NCBI GenBank assembly: GCA_015272215.1
Contig: JACYMD010000086.1
Span: forward strand, 1-64,000
Reading direction: 5' to 3'
Length of the DNA stretch: 64,000 nt
From: Rivularia sp. T60_A2020_040
Lineage (GTDB): Bacteria; Cyanobacteriota; Cyanobacteriia; Cyanobacteriales; Nostocaceae
Both the position numbers and the translations under genes were made by a program. A model generated the notes under the pieces. It was not told where the DNA came from and ran no database searches. It saw only the letters and a list, made by a program, of their open reading frames with translations. Shown here in pieces: positions 33,490 to 43,200 of the stretch (the stretch's first letter is position 1; each line of letters opens with the position of its first letter).

Positions 33490-34908
33490 ATGTTAGATAA
33501 CCTTAAACTAGATAATTCCGAGTCTCCCGAAGTTTCTCGTTCATCACGGTTAATTGTGACGGTAGCAGCTTTTGCGATGGGTGGAGCTAGTATTTATACC
33601 TTACAACAGTTTAAGGGTGGAGAAATAGTAAAAACGCCCGAAAAGCCAATTCCGGCAATTCCAGAGATAAAAACCGTGACAGCCCTCGGAAGACTCGAAC
33701 CCAAGGGACAAGTCATTCAGTTGTCTGCACCAGCCATGGGGGGAGAAGGAAGCCGAGTTGAGCAGTTGTTAGTAAAGCAAGGAGATAGAGTCAAAGCAGA
33801 TCAAGTAGTGGCAGTTTTGGACAGTCGCGATCGACTTATGGCTGCTTTCAAAGAAGCCAAAGAAACCGTGAGAGTTGCTCAAGCCAACTTGAAGAAGGTA
33901 GAAGCAGGAGCAAAACAAGGAGATATCGAAGCCCAGAAAGCCGGTGTTGCTCGTTTACAAGCTGAGCAAACGACAGAAATTAAAGCACAGCAAGCAGCAG
34001 TAAATCGATTGCAAGTTGAAAAAAATACAGAAACTAAAGCACAACAAGCAACTATTAATCGATTAGAAGCGGAAAAATTTAGAGAAATAGAAGCACAAAG
34101 AGCAACAATTGCTCGATTAGAAGCACAGTTAGAAAATGCGCGATTAGAATACCAGCGTTATGAAAGTTTGTATAAAGCAGGAGCTATTTCCATATCATTA
34201 AGAGATAGTAAAAATTTAGTTTTACAAATAGCACAACAGCAATTAGCAGAAGCCAGAGCAAATTTGCAACTAATCAAAGCTTCTAAGGAACAACAATTAG
34301 CAGAAGCAAGAGCTAATTTAGAACGTATTCAATCATCTCGACAGCAACAATTAGCAGAAGCAGAAGCTAATTTAGAACGCATTCAATCATCTTTAGAACA
34401 ACAAATAAATCAAGGTAAAGCAACCTTAGAAAGTATAGTTGAAGTTCGTCCAGTAGATGTATTAGTTGCTCAAGCAGAAGTGAACCGTGCTGTAGCAGCG
34501 ATGAATCGAGCAGAAGCAGACTTAAAACAAGCTTACGTGCGTTCTCCTCAAGATGGTCAAATATTTGACATTCATACTCGTCCAGGGGAAAAAGTAGTCA
34601 ATGAAGGCATAGTAGAAATTGGTCAAACTAGCACTATGTACGCAATAGTAGAAGTATACCAAAGTGATGTGAATAATATTCGTTTGGGGCAAGAAGTAGA
34701 ACTATTAGCTGATGCCATACCGGGTAAATTAAATGGTATTGTAGATCAAATTGGGTTGCAGGTACAGCGACAAAATGTAGTTAACAGCGATCCTTCCACA
34801 AATATAGATTCGCGAGTAGTAGAAGTACACGTCCGATTAAACGATGAATCCAGCGAAAAAGCCGCAAGATTTACTAATTTACAAGTAAGAGCGGTAGTTG
34901 AAATATAA
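33490..34908 (+). CDS. DevB-like membrane fusion protein with an extended coiled coil
   Basis: 472 residues, HlyD family. One transmembrane helix lies near residues 20-38. VTALGRLEPKGQVIQLSAP and SPQDGQIFDIHTRPGEKV are the two lipoyl halves typical of DevB proteins. The hairpin is longer than in the HgdB-like protein. Residues ~158-211 are three 18-residue units ending (N/A)RL(Q/E), and residues ~250-303 are three units of the type QQLAEARANLERIQSS. ATG 33490 is the only reasonable start. It pairs with the DevC-like gene at 35142; no DevA ATPase follows. The exported substrate is unknown. Confidence 0.85.
   Translation: MLDNLKLDNSESPEVSRSSRLIVTVAAFAMGGASIYTLQQFKGGEIVKTPEKPIPAIPEIKTVTALGRLEPKGQVIQLSAPAMGGEGSRVEQLLVKQGDRVKADQVVAVLDSRDRLMAAFKEAKETVRVAQANLKKVEAGAKQGDIEAQKAGVARLQAEQTTEIKAQQAAVNRLQVEKNTETKAQQATINRLEAEKFREIEAQRATIARLEAQLENARLEYQRYESLYKAGAISISLRDSKNLVLQIAQQQLAEARANLQLIKASKEQQLAEARANLERIQSSRQQQLAEAEANLERIQSSLEQQINQGKATLESIVEVRPVDVLVAQAEVNRAVAAMNRAEADLKQAYVRSPQDGQIFDIHTRPGEKVVNEGIVEIGQTSTMYAIVEVYQSDVNNIRLGQEVELLADAIPGKLNGIVDQIGLQVQRQNVVNSDPSTNIDSRVVEVHVRLNDESSEKAARFTNLQVRAVVEI
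34237..34398 (+). repeat. Three 54-base tandem repeats inside the DevB-like gene
   Basis: Units 34237-34290, 34291-34344 and 34345-34398 each encode a variant of QQLAEARANLERIQSS plus two residues. The last two are almost identical at DNA level, so the duplication is recent. A matching set of three 54-base units (33961-34122) encodes the opposite arm of the coiled-coil hairpin. Confidence 0.8.
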
Positions 34909-34911
34909 AGT

Positions 34912-35139
34912 TAGTTGAGAGTTGATAGTGGTTAGTTGATAGTTGATAGTTGATGGTTGATAGTTGACAGTTGATGGTTATAAATTTACTTTTTTTTACA
35001 AGCAAATATGATGTTTTTTTTACTCCTAACTCCTAACTCCGGTACAGACGTAGCATTGCTACGTCTCTACAAAACTAACTCCTAATTCTTAACTCTTAAT
35101 AATTTAAATCCAAAATCTAAAATCTAAAATCTAAAATTC
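34912..35139. repeat. Composite STRR region between the DevB-like and DevC-like genes
   Basis: In order: GTTGATAG units (34912-34980), CTCCTAA units (about 35023-35040), the palindrome AGACGTAGCA-T-TGCTACGTCT (35046-35066), further CTCCTAA and CTTAACT units, and AAAATCT heptamers up to 35139. Four repeat families lie side by side in an intergenic gap within what should be one operon. Confidence 0.85.
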
Positions 35140-35141
35140 AT

Positions 35142-36323
35142 ATGATTGGATTTATCCAACAATTACAACGACGCACACCTTTAGGGTGGTTACAATTAAG
35201 TCGTCAAAAAGGACGTTTATTAGTAGCGTTATCGGGGGTTGCTTTTGCGGATTTGTTGATGTTGATGCAGCTTGGTTTCCAAAGTGCATTATTTAATAGC
35301 GCTACTCGATTACATGATAGTTTAAATGCTGATTTAGTATTATTAAGTCCGCAAGCACTCAACTTACAGGATTTATCTACCTTTACTCGAAGACGACTTT
35401 ATCAAGCGATGGATGTACCCGGAGTCGCAACAGCCGAACCAATATACAACAGTCTTGTGACTTGGAGAAACCCCCAAACTCGTCTGAAGACTCAAGTAAT
35501 GATTATTGGATTTAATCCCGATAAACCGGCATTTGATTTACCAGAAGTTAATCAAAATATCGATGCAATTAAGTTACCAGATACCATTTTATTTGATGAA
35601 GCAACTAGAGGAACATATGACCAAGTTATTGCTCAAATTAAACAAGGAAAAGTGGTAACAACAGAAATTCAAGGAAGAACAATCACCATTGCAAATGTGT
35701 TTAAAGTTGGTGCATCTTTTGCCGCAGATGGAACTTTAATGACTAGCGATCAAAACTTTTTAAGATTATTTCCCAGACAAGATTCAGGAAGTACTAATTT
35801 AGGTTTGATTCGCTTAAAACCAGGTTACGAAGCCGAAAAAGTCGCAGATGAACTTAAATATCATTTAAGAAATGCTCCTGATGTAAAAGTATTCACAAAA
35901 GAAGAATTTATTGAATTTGAAAAAGCTTATTGGCAAACCAATACTCCTATCGGATTTATTTTTAGTTTGGGTACAGCAATGGGTTTCATTGTCGGAGTAA
36001 TTATTGTTTATCAAGTGCTTTCCACCGATGTTAATGCTCATATGAAAGAATACGCGACTTTCAAAGCGATGGGATATCGTAATTTCTTTCTATTAAGCGT
36101 AGTTTTTGAAGAAGCGATTATTCTAGCTATATTAGGTTTTATTCCTGGAGCCGCAATTTCAACCGGGTTATACGCCCTCACTCGTAATGCTACTAATTTA
36201 CCGCTTTATATGACTGTAGCGCGAGCTATTCAAGTACTGATGATGACTATCATTATGTGCATGATTTCCGGTGCTGTAGCTACTCGTAAAGTTCAATCCG
36301 CTGATCCAGCTGATATGTTTTAA
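35142..36323 (+). CDS. DevC-like ABC transporter permease (second copy)
   Basis: 393 residues, clearly paralogous to the HgdC-like protein at 4625. It shares TPLGWLQLSRQKGRLLVAL at the N-terminus, a periplasmic domain with FDLPEVNQNIDAIKLPDTILFDE, three C-terminal helices, and the ending Q-S-A-D-P-A-D-M-F. It should form the membrane channel of a DevBC-type exporter with the protein encoded at 33490. The ATPase gene that normally follows devC is missing; the next frame downstream is a tiny peptide. Confidence 0.85.
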   Translation: MIGFIQQLQRRTPLGWLQLSRQKGRLLVALSGVAFADLLMLMQLGFQSALFNSATRLHDSLNADLVLLSPQALNLQDLSTFTRRRLYQAMDVPGVATAEPIYNSLVTWRNPQTRLKTQVMIIGFNPDKPAFDLPEVNQNIDAIKLPDTILFDEATRGTYDQVIAQIKQGKVVTTEIQGRTITIANVFKVGASFAADGTLMTSDQNFLRLFPRQDSGSTNLGLIRLKPGYEAEKVADELKYHLRNAPDVKVFTKEEFIEFEKAYWQTNTPIGFIFSLGTAMGFIVGVIIVYQVLSTDVNAHMKEYATFKAMGYRNFFLLSVVFEEAIILAILGFIPGAAISTGLYALTRNATNLPLYMTVARAIQVLMMTIIMCMISGAVATRKVQSADPADMF

Positions 36324-36432
36324 TAGTTGACAGTTGATAGTTGACAGTTGACAGTTGATGGTTTAACTCCTCACTCCTAACTCCTCACTCCTAACTCTCA
36401 ATCCAAAATCTAAAATCTAAAATCCAAAATTC
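36322..36432. repeat. STRR region after the second DevC-like gene
   Basis: GTTGACA/GTTGATA units (36325-36360), CTCCTAA/CTCCTCA units (36366-36400) and AAAATCT heptamers (36402-36431) follow the stop codon directly. The same three families occur in the same order at 34912-35139, so the block itself seems to have been copied. Confidence 0.8.
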
Positions 36433-36518
36433 GACGGGGGTTGCATAATCAAATTTATCCATCCCTAGTTAATTAATGTCATCACAAACAATGTAAATTA
36501 ACTGCGGAGATATTAAAC

Positions 36519-36629
36519 ATGAATTTCATCAAATCTTTGATTATGTTCGGATTTATCTATTTAACGATTTTCTTCTGTATTAATAAAACAACAGCGAATA
36601 ACTTTTTTGAATATGTAATTGCTGATTAA
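36519..36629 (+). CDS. Tiny single-helix membrane peptide
   Basis: 36 residues, MNFIKSLIMFGFIYLTIFFC then a polar tail ending EYVIAD. One hydrophobic helix (residues 4-20). GGAG lies nine bases before ATG 36519, a good ribosome binding site, which is the main reason to believe it is translated. A hairpin (36680-36708) follows. No family was recognised. It sits where the ATPase gene of a dev operon would be expected, but is unrelated to it. Confidence 0.5.
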   Translation: MNFIKSLIMFGFIYLTIFFCINKTTANNFFEYVIAD

Positions 36630-36679
36630 CTATTAACAAATTAAAATTAAAATTAAAATTAAAAAACTTCCTAATTCTC

Positions 36680-36708
36680 AAGTCTCTACATCAGGAATGT
36701 AGAGACTT
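36680..36708 (+). terminator. Hairpin terminator candidate
   Basis: AAGTCTCTACAT (36680-36691) and ATGTAGAGACTT (36697-36708) form a perfect 12-pair stem with a five-base loop. A-rich sequence follows on the plus strand and no T-run, so termination on the plus strand would be factor-independent only if other signals help. The stem belongs to the GTAGAGAC palindrome family. Confidence 0.5.
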
Positions 36709-36735
36709 AAAAAAAAATACCTCAACTACCTCTTT

Positions 36736-36771
36736 ACTCAGCGCTCTCTGCGTCTCTGCGGTTTTTTTTTA
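36736..36771. repeat. CGCAGAG-type repeat, copy 1
   Basis: CAGCGCTCTCTGCGTCTCTGCGG followed by a T-run abuts the stop codon of the kinase gene. Complementary copies occur at 55455-55490, 57066-57110 and 58311-58353. The period is about 8-9 bases. Confidence 0.7.
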
Positions 36772-36773
36772 AA

Positions 36774-38894
36774 TTATCCTCTCCAAAAATTCCAAAACCT
36801 CGAACTTCTTTCTTTATCTTTTTCCTTCTCTTTATCTTCTAATATTTCCTCTACCTTCTCCTTTGCTTTAATTGCTTCTTGATAATCTGGATTATATTTA
36901 ATAGCAGTATTATAAGCAGTTATTGCTTCTTGATATTGTTCCAAATTAACTAACGCATTACCTTTACTATACCAACTTTCGGCATGGTCTTTTTTGTAGC
37001 GAATTGCACGATTGTAAGCTAAAACTGCTTCCTGATATTTTTGTAAATTGTAAAGCGAATTCCCGCGATTGTACCATAGTTTAAAATCATTTTGCTTGAC
37101 TGCAACAGCTTTATCATAAACTGCAATAGCTTCTTCATAACGTTGAGTTTGATGCAATGCCCAACCTTGAGAGTATAATGCATCATAATTATTAGGTTGA
37201 TATTTCAATACTTCTTTAAAAGATTCAATAGCTTCGGGATAGCGTCGCAAACTAATCAATATATTACCTCTAGATAACCAAGCTTGATAAAAATTTGGTT
37301 TGTACTCTACTGCCTTAGAGTAAGCTTTAATAGCGTCGTTATTTCGATTCAAATTAACCAAAGCATTGCCGCTATTGTACCAAGCTCGTTCATTATTTGG
37401 TTTTAATTCAAGAACTTTTTCATAAGTAGAAAGAGCATCTTGATAACGTCTCAAATTATATAGCGCCGCAGCTTTGCTATACCAAGCTTGTTCGTATTCT
37501 GGCTGTATTTCTACTGCTTTATCGTAGGATTTTATCGCTTCATCATATCTCTTTAAATTACTTAAAGCCTCTCCTTTCCCATTCCAAACTTCGGGAGCTT
37601 CTGACTCTAATTTCAAAGCTTTATCAAAAGAGGAAATTGCTTCTTGAAAACGTTGTAATTTATTTAATACAAAACCTCTACCACTCCACGAATCTTCATA
37701 ATCTGGCTCAATTTGAATCGCTTTATCGTATGCTAAAAGTGCTTCTTGATAGGAACTCAATTCATACAAAACTTTGGCTTTTCCGTTCCATGCTTGAGCA
37801 TATTCTGGCTGAATTTCTATGGCTTTCTGATAACTCGAAAGTGCATCTTGATAGCGTTGTAATTCATAGAATGTATTGGCTTTTTTATATAAATCGTCAG
37901 CGTTAGCAGAATTAATCGTGTTAATAATAAATATCGATGCAGTTGCTCCAATTCCGGTTAACAATATCGCTGTAAAAGCTTTAATAATTAAGTTCTTTAC
38001 TTTTATCTTTTTTCGAGGTTTGGGTTTTGGAGGTAATGGCGCAATATTCAACACCATTGTGCCAGAAGATGGTTTATTTAGACTTTTTAAAGCCTGCAAT
38101 GCTTGAGTAGCCGAACTATAACGCATTCTAAAATCATAACGTACCATTGTATCGACAATTTCCGCAAATTCCGGACTAACTGTAGCGTATTTTTGCCAAA
38201 CTATTTCATTGGTATCGTCATCTTTTTCTAACTGTTCATTTGATAACCCCGTAATTGCACTAATAATAATTATCCCCAAAGCATAAATATCACTACTAAA
38301 CCTTGGTTCTCCCTGTGCTTGTTCGCTAGGAATGTATCCAGGAGTCCCAATAGCTACCGTAAATTTAGTTTGATGTCCGGTAGAAACAACTTGAGTCGTA
38401 ATTTGTTTTACCGCACCAAAATCAATTAAAACCAATTTACCATCTTTCTCTTGTCTGAGAATATTTCGCGGATTAATATCCCGATGAATAACTTTTTGCT
38501 GATGGACAAATTCTAAAATTTCTAGTATCTCTTGTAAAAGGGAAATAACTTGGTCTTCACTTATGGGTTTTCCAGGTTTAATTTCTTCATTTAAATCATG
38601 ACCTTGAATATACTCCTGTACCAAATAAAATTGTTGATTTTCCTCAAAATAAGCCAAAAGCTGGGGAATATGTTCGTGTCTCCCTAACTTATATAAAACC
38701 TTTGCTTCTGTATCAAATAAACGTCTTGCAGTTTCTAATGTAACAGGATCAGTTGCTTGAGGTTTAAGTTTTTTGACAACACATTTAGGAGAACCAGGTA
38801 AATGAGTATCGTAAGCTACAAAAGTTTCCCCAAATCCCCCACCTCCCAAATTACTAATTATTTGATATCGTCCAACAAGTGTATTTCCCAACAT
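36774..38894 (-). CDS. Ser/Thr protein kinase with ten TPR repeats
   Basis: 706 residues. The kinase domain covers about 1-275, with glycine loop NLGGGGFGETFVAYD, Lys in CVVKKLKP, catalytic loop VIHRDINPRNILR and LVLIDFGAVKQ. The Lys of the usual H-R-D-x-K-x-x-N motif is Asn here. A transmembrane helix lies near 305-330 (AFTAILLTGIGATASIFII). Ten 34-residue TPR units then follow to about residue 675 (for example AWNGKAKVLYELSSYQEAL), ending in a charged tail. The kinase is cytoplasmic and the TPR array probably outside. Similar kinases are numerous in filamentous cyanobacteria; targets are unknown. Confidence 0.92.
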   Translation of the reverse strand: MLGNTLVGRYQIISNLGGGGFGETFVAYDTHLPGSPKCVVKKLKPQATDPVTLETARRLFDTEAKVLYKLGRHEHIPQLLAYFEENQQFYLVQEYIQGHDLNEEIKPGKPISEDQVISLLQEILEILEFVHQQKVIHRDINPRNILRQEKDGKLVLIDFGAVKQITTQVVSTGHQTKFTVAIGTPGYIPSEQAQGEPRFSSDIYALGIIIISAITGLSNEQLEKDDDTNEIVWQKYATVSPEFAEIVDTMVRYDFRMRYSSATQALQALKSLNKPSSGTMVLNIAPLPPKPKPRKKIKVKNLIIKAFTAILLTGIGATASIFIINTINSANADDLYKKANTFYELQRYQDALSSYQKAIEIQPEYAQAWNGKAKVLYELSSYQEALLAYDKAIQIEPDYEDSWSGRGFVLNKLQRFQEAISSFDKALKLESEAPEVWNGKGEALSNLKRYDEAIKSYDKAVEIQPEYEQAWYSKAAALYNLRRYQDALSTYEKVLELKPNNERAWYNSGNALVNLNRNNDAIKAYSKAVEYKPNFYQAWLSRGNILISLRRYPEAIESFKEVLKYQPNNYDALYSQGWALHQTQRYEEAIAVYDKAVAVKQNDFKLWYNRGNSLYNLQKYQEAVLAYNRAIRYKKDHAESWYSKGNALVNLEQYQEAITAYNTAIKYNPDYQEAIKAKEKVEEILEDKEKEKDKERSSRFWNFWRG

Positions 38895-38983
38895 TTTTAT
38901 ACAGTTAACAGTGAGCAGTAATCAGTGACAAGTTAATAGTTATGATTAGATTATTTTTCATCTCGTAGCAGCTAAATCCTTAC

Positions 38984-39020
38984 TGTTTCAATCTCAAATC
39001 TCAAATCTCAAATCTCAAAT
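38984..39020. repeat. STRR tract of AATCTCA units
   Basis: Five heptamers of the type AATCTCA precede the rhomboid-like gene, ending seven bases before its ATG. They are a variant of the AAAATCT tracts. Confidence 0.75.
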
Positions 39021-39026
39021 TACTTT

Positions 39027-39731
39027 ATGATACCAATTGCCGATAAAATTTTTCTTTTAGCTAATAAAAAACCGTTAGTAATTTGGTTTCTAATTGGCAT
39101 AAATCTTGCTTTGTTTTTATGGCAAATAAAATTAGAATTTAGTGGTGAATTAGCTACTTTTGTGAATAACTGGGGGCTGATTCCCCAACAAATTACCACG
39201 GCATTTAGTAGCGCAATTGCAGGAAATCCAGCAGCTTGGTTAATTGTGTTTTGGCGTTTGTTATCAATTTTTTCCGGGATGTTTCTTCATGGTAGTTATA
39301 GTCAAATTGTTGGTAATTTAATATTTTTGTGGGTTTTTGGTAATACTTTAGAGAAAATTATTGGTAGCGGACGTTTTCTCTTATTTTATCTATTCTGCGG
39401 ATTTTTGACAGGGATAGTCCAAATTTTCGCTGAACCCGGATTAACGGTACCTTTGATTGGTGCTAATGGTGCGATCGCATCTGTTTTAGGAGCTTATATT
39501 TATAAGTTTCCCAAAGTAAAAATTGATTCAATTCTACCACTGGTAATTGTGTATATCCCTGTAGAATTACCGGCTTTTTTCTATGCTTTTTGGTGGTTTG
39601 TACAACAATTATTTTACGGAATTGGCAGCTTAAATATTCCCGGTGGTGTCAATCCCATGGGTACGGGTTATCTAGCTCATGGTGTGGGTTTATTAATTGG
39701 TGTGGTTTGGATGGTAATAATGAAGCTTTGA
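39027..39731 (+). CDS. Rhomboid-family membrane protein lacking the catalytic Ser
   Basis: 234 residues, about six helices. It has the rhomboid signatures FLHGSYSQIVGNLIFLWVFG (His88 and Asn97 region) and, near the end, YLAHGVGLLIG with the catalytic His218. The G-x-S-G serine motif of active proteases reads GANGAIAS: position 147 is Asn (AAT, 39465-39467). It is therefore probably a pseudoprotease that may bind or hold membrane clients. No partner gene is evident nearby. Confidence 0.85.
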   Translation: MIPIADKIFLLANKKPLVIWFLIGINLALFLWQIKLEFSGELATFVNNWGLIPQQITTAFSSAIAGNPAAWLIVFWRLLSIFSGMFLHGSYSQIVGNLIFLWVFGNTLEKIIGSGRFLLFYLFCGFLTGIVQIFAEPGLTVPLIGANGAIASVLGAYIYKFPKVKIDSILPLVIVYIPVELPAFFYAFWWFVQQLFYGIGSLNIPGGVNPMGTGYLAHGVGLLIGVVWMVIMKL

Positions 39732-39756
39732 TGATTGAGAATTAAGTTTTGAAAAA

Positions 39757-39772
39757 AGAAGTCGGGTTTTTA
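39757..39772. repeat. AGAAGTCGGG family, single arm
   Basis: AGAAGTCGGGTTTTTA matches one arm of the hairpin at 40150-40213. No facing arm is present before the small gene at 39860. Confidence 0.7.
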
Positions 39773-39859
39773 TAATCATTTTTAGCCGAATACACCAGTT
39801 GCAATAATTGCTTATAGTAGATTTTAATTAAGATACTTATAATCCGATAAAATAATATC

Positions 39860-40057
39860 ATGGAAAATAAACAAGACCTGTACAACGACTGCCGCTCAAT
39901 TTTCGAGCAGTTAAACAAGTTCAGGGAACATCATCCAAATGCTTGGAGAGTTATCAATAAGCGTCTGATGGAAAAGGGTAGCAGCACCCTTACCGATGCA
40001 GATGCTGCTCTTTTTTATGCATTGGAAATAATTGAAGAAACAGACTTTCAAAAATAA
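39860..40057 (+). CDS. Small conserved-type hypothetical protein
   Basis: 65 residues, soluble and helical. The C-terminal half has SSTLTDADAALFYALEIIEE, and the N-terminal half is rich in charged and aromatic residues (FEQLNKFREHHPNAWRVINK). I think proteins like this occur across cyanobacteria, but I know no function. A clear hairpin terminator follows within five bases of the stop codon. Confidence 0.7.
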   Translation: MENKQDLYNDCRSIFEQLNKFREHHPNAWRVINKRLMEKGSSTLTDADAALFYALEIIEETDFQK

Positions 40058-40061
40058 GAAA

Positions 40062-40084
40062 AAACCTCTCGCTTTGAGAGGTTT
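40062..40084 (+). terminator. Intrinsic terminator of the small gene
   Basis: AAACCTCTC (40062-40070) pairs with GAGAGGTTT (40076-40084) around a five-base loop, directly after the stop codon at 40057. The tail is TAATAATTT. Confidence 0.75.
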
Positions 40085-40149
40085 AATAATTTAGCGAAGA
40101 CAATTTAAATGATTTAAAATTATTTAAATTAACGTGAATTCAATAGGCA

Positions 40150-40213
40150 AGAAGTCGGGTTTTTATCATCATTTTCTTGTGTTATCGATATTTATCCCAA
40201 AAACCCGACTTCT
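40150..40213. repeat. AGAAGTCGGG inverted repeat, full copy
   Basis: AGAAGTCGGGTTTTT (40150-40164) and AAAAACCCGACTTCT (40199-40213) are perfectly complementary over 15 bases. The element lies between two converging genes and could serve as a terminator for both. Confidence 0.85.
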
Positions 40214-40235
40214 GTTACTATTCCCCCCAACCCTT

Positions 40236-43200
40236 TTAAGCTACATTACTTGCAACAGCTAAGGCTCCTCCAATTGCAGAAAAGATTGCGGATACGACTG
40301 CTGTGCCAAATAACCACCAAGCGGCTGATGCTGCTGCTTTTCGGGTTTCTTCAGCTTGTTTTTGGGCTTGGTGTTTAACTTCTTCCAAACGTCGCTGTGC
40401 TTCTTCTTGGATTCTTTCTGCTCTTCGCAATACTGTATTGCGTGCATTCTCAATTTGATCGATGACTTTATTTGCGTCTTCCTCAGAAATATCATCGCGG
40501 GAACTCATCAGCGCTACATAAGTATCCCGGTTGAAAGATGATAATCTACCGCGCAATGCGTCAAATCCGGCTTGGGGATCGTAAAAAAGTTGACGAACAT
40601 CACGCTTGATGCCGTCATAATTCAGTTCCGGACGTTCCAAGGAGTTGAGATAATTACGAATTCTCTCAAATATCCCATCTATTGTATCTTGAATCCGCCG
40701 CTGAATATTTCTGATTTGAGCAACAAATTGCTCGCGCACTGACATAATATTATCAGCAATTTGCTCCGCTTCCTCATTGCTCATATCTCCACGAATTTGC
40801 AATAAAGTAACGATGGTAGAACGGTCAAATTTAGAAAGCCTATCGCCTAAACTATCCATTCCGACTCGCGGATCATTCAACAATAAACTCAAGTCGCGTT
40901 TAATACCTTCTGGATTAAGTTCTTGTTTCCCAGTTTGACGGAGGTATTCTTCTAAATATGTTTGGAAATCTTGAACTCTTTCTTGGGTACGAGTAACAAA
41001 ACGCCTTGGCGCACCGATGGTTTGACGAATTGATGATTGTACCGAATCGATGACTTGGTTAACTTCATCTTCGCTCAAATCTTGCCGTTGAGTCAGTAAT
41101 TTTACTAAAGTATCTCTATCAATTTGTGACAATCTCCGACGTAATGCGATCGCGCCTTCTTGGGGATTTTCAAATAGTTTGTTGAAGTCGCGCTGAATAC
41201 CTTCGGGATTAAGTTCCGATTTACCCGTATTCCGCAGATAATCAGCAATTGTAGTAGTTACATGATCATATTCAGCTCTGGCTTTATCGACAATCTGTCC
41301 CGGTGCATGACGAACGCTATTCCAAGATTGTTCAACAGTATCAATATTTTCATTGATTTGCTCTTCGCTCAAATCTTGACGTTGGTTGAGCAATTGTACC
41401 AAAGTATCGCGGTCAAAACGCGCCAATCGCGCCTGAATTGCTGACATTCCCGCTTGGGGATGTTGTAACAAAGTTTTCAATTCACCGCGAATCGCATCAG
41501 GATTAAGTTCTGATTTGCCAGTATTTCGCAGATATGATTCTAAATTCAACCATAAACTTTCTGCTTGATACTTAGCTTGGTCTGCAAGTCCTTTAGAATC
41601 AATTAAAGCTTGGTCACGCTGCTTTTCTAACTCATCAAGAATTGGGTCAATTTCTGCGGAATTAATATCATTGCGCTGTACTAGTATAGAACGCATTTGT
41701 CCCCGGTCAAATCGAGACAAACGGATTGCCAAGGTTTCATAATCTGCGTCGGAATCTGCCAAAATCGGTTTAAAATCCTGGTGGAGATTTTCCGCAGTAA
41801 AGTTTGATTTAGGAGTCACTAATAGATAGCTTTCTACCCGACGCTGTAAATCTTGGATGATTTCTTTCTCTTCCTCAGCCCTTACCTGTATCAATACACC
41901 TTTACGAACTGCTTCTAACCTGTCAGCGATTTTTTTAATTTCCCCTTGAGTTAATAAACCCCGTTGTTTGAGGATTGCGACAAAATCACTGCGATCGAGC
42001 TTTTCCAACTCCCGACGTACCGTACCGGGATCTGCTGCGGCATCGTAAATTACCTCGCGGAATTCCTGCTCAACTTTATCGTTGCTCAACTGCCAAGCAT
42101 AGGTATTATGCAGATAATTCTCTACATCAGCACGAACAGTACTGTAAGTCTGTGGGGTAGGAAGACCCATTTTATCAGCTTGTTGAGTAGCTTTATCTCT
42201 GGCTTTAGTAATGCTGCTGATAATTTTTTCTACATCCAAGTCCGAAAGGTCACTTCTTCCCATGACTATACCAGCAAGACTAGTCAAAGCTTGTTGCATC
42301 GTTAACTGCAACGGACTCACCGATTGTTCTTGTCCATTCCGATTATCTGGCTTCTGGGAACGCATTTCGTTGATAACTCGATCTAATTTAGCTTCGAGTT
42401 GATCAGTTTTACTTTGTCCGGGTGTGACAGTTTTTAGATAATCAACCAGTTCGCTCAAACCGTTTCCACCACCGCCAGAACCACCTTGTTGAGAACCTAT
42501 CGTTTGCTGCCAAACATCATATAAAGTATCAGCAATGCGTCTCACTTCTTTCTTAGAAAGGTCAGTACGACTGCTAACTAATTCTACAAATTTTTGCTTA
42601 TCAATGTTACGCAGTTCCGCCGCACCTGCAACCGAGTGCAGTGATGCGTCTGTGAGTAGACTTTGAAATTCTTTGCGTATCGATTGCACATCCAACTCTT
42701 TAGGACGTACCGTATCTAAATAATCTTCTAAATTTTCTTTAATGCTTTCAGGATCGATCGCGTTACCTATCTCGTGACGCACTGCTGAGGCTGCGGCTTC
42801 TGCTGTCGCTACTACTTGTCTATTAACAGCTTTTGCTCCCATTGCAGCCATAGCGGTTCCCATTATCGCCTGGAATCCAGAAGTTGCCGTGTTCACAACA
42901 TTTCCGATTAAAGAACCCACCGTAGTCGAACTAACCCACACCAGCAGACAAAAGTACGCAGCCCAAATTACCAAACCCAAAATTGCACCCAAACCTAAAT
43001 CTAATGCCAGTAGGCTGAGTTTAACCGCCAGAAAACAAGCAATAAACAGGGAAACTGTTACCGAAATCAGTGTCCCAAGACCGACAGCAGTACCAATCTT
43101 ACTAATTGTGCTACCGAAACTTCCATCTTGGTCGTTAGTATTATTATTACTATTATTATTTGAGTCCGAATCTGAAGAATGACCCAAATAAGAAATACCA

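Noticed and set aside
42889-43182. 97-codon plus-strand frame opposite the large repeat protein
   Set aside because: It lies antisense to the transmembrane region of that gene, and the sequence is a reverse-complement shadow.
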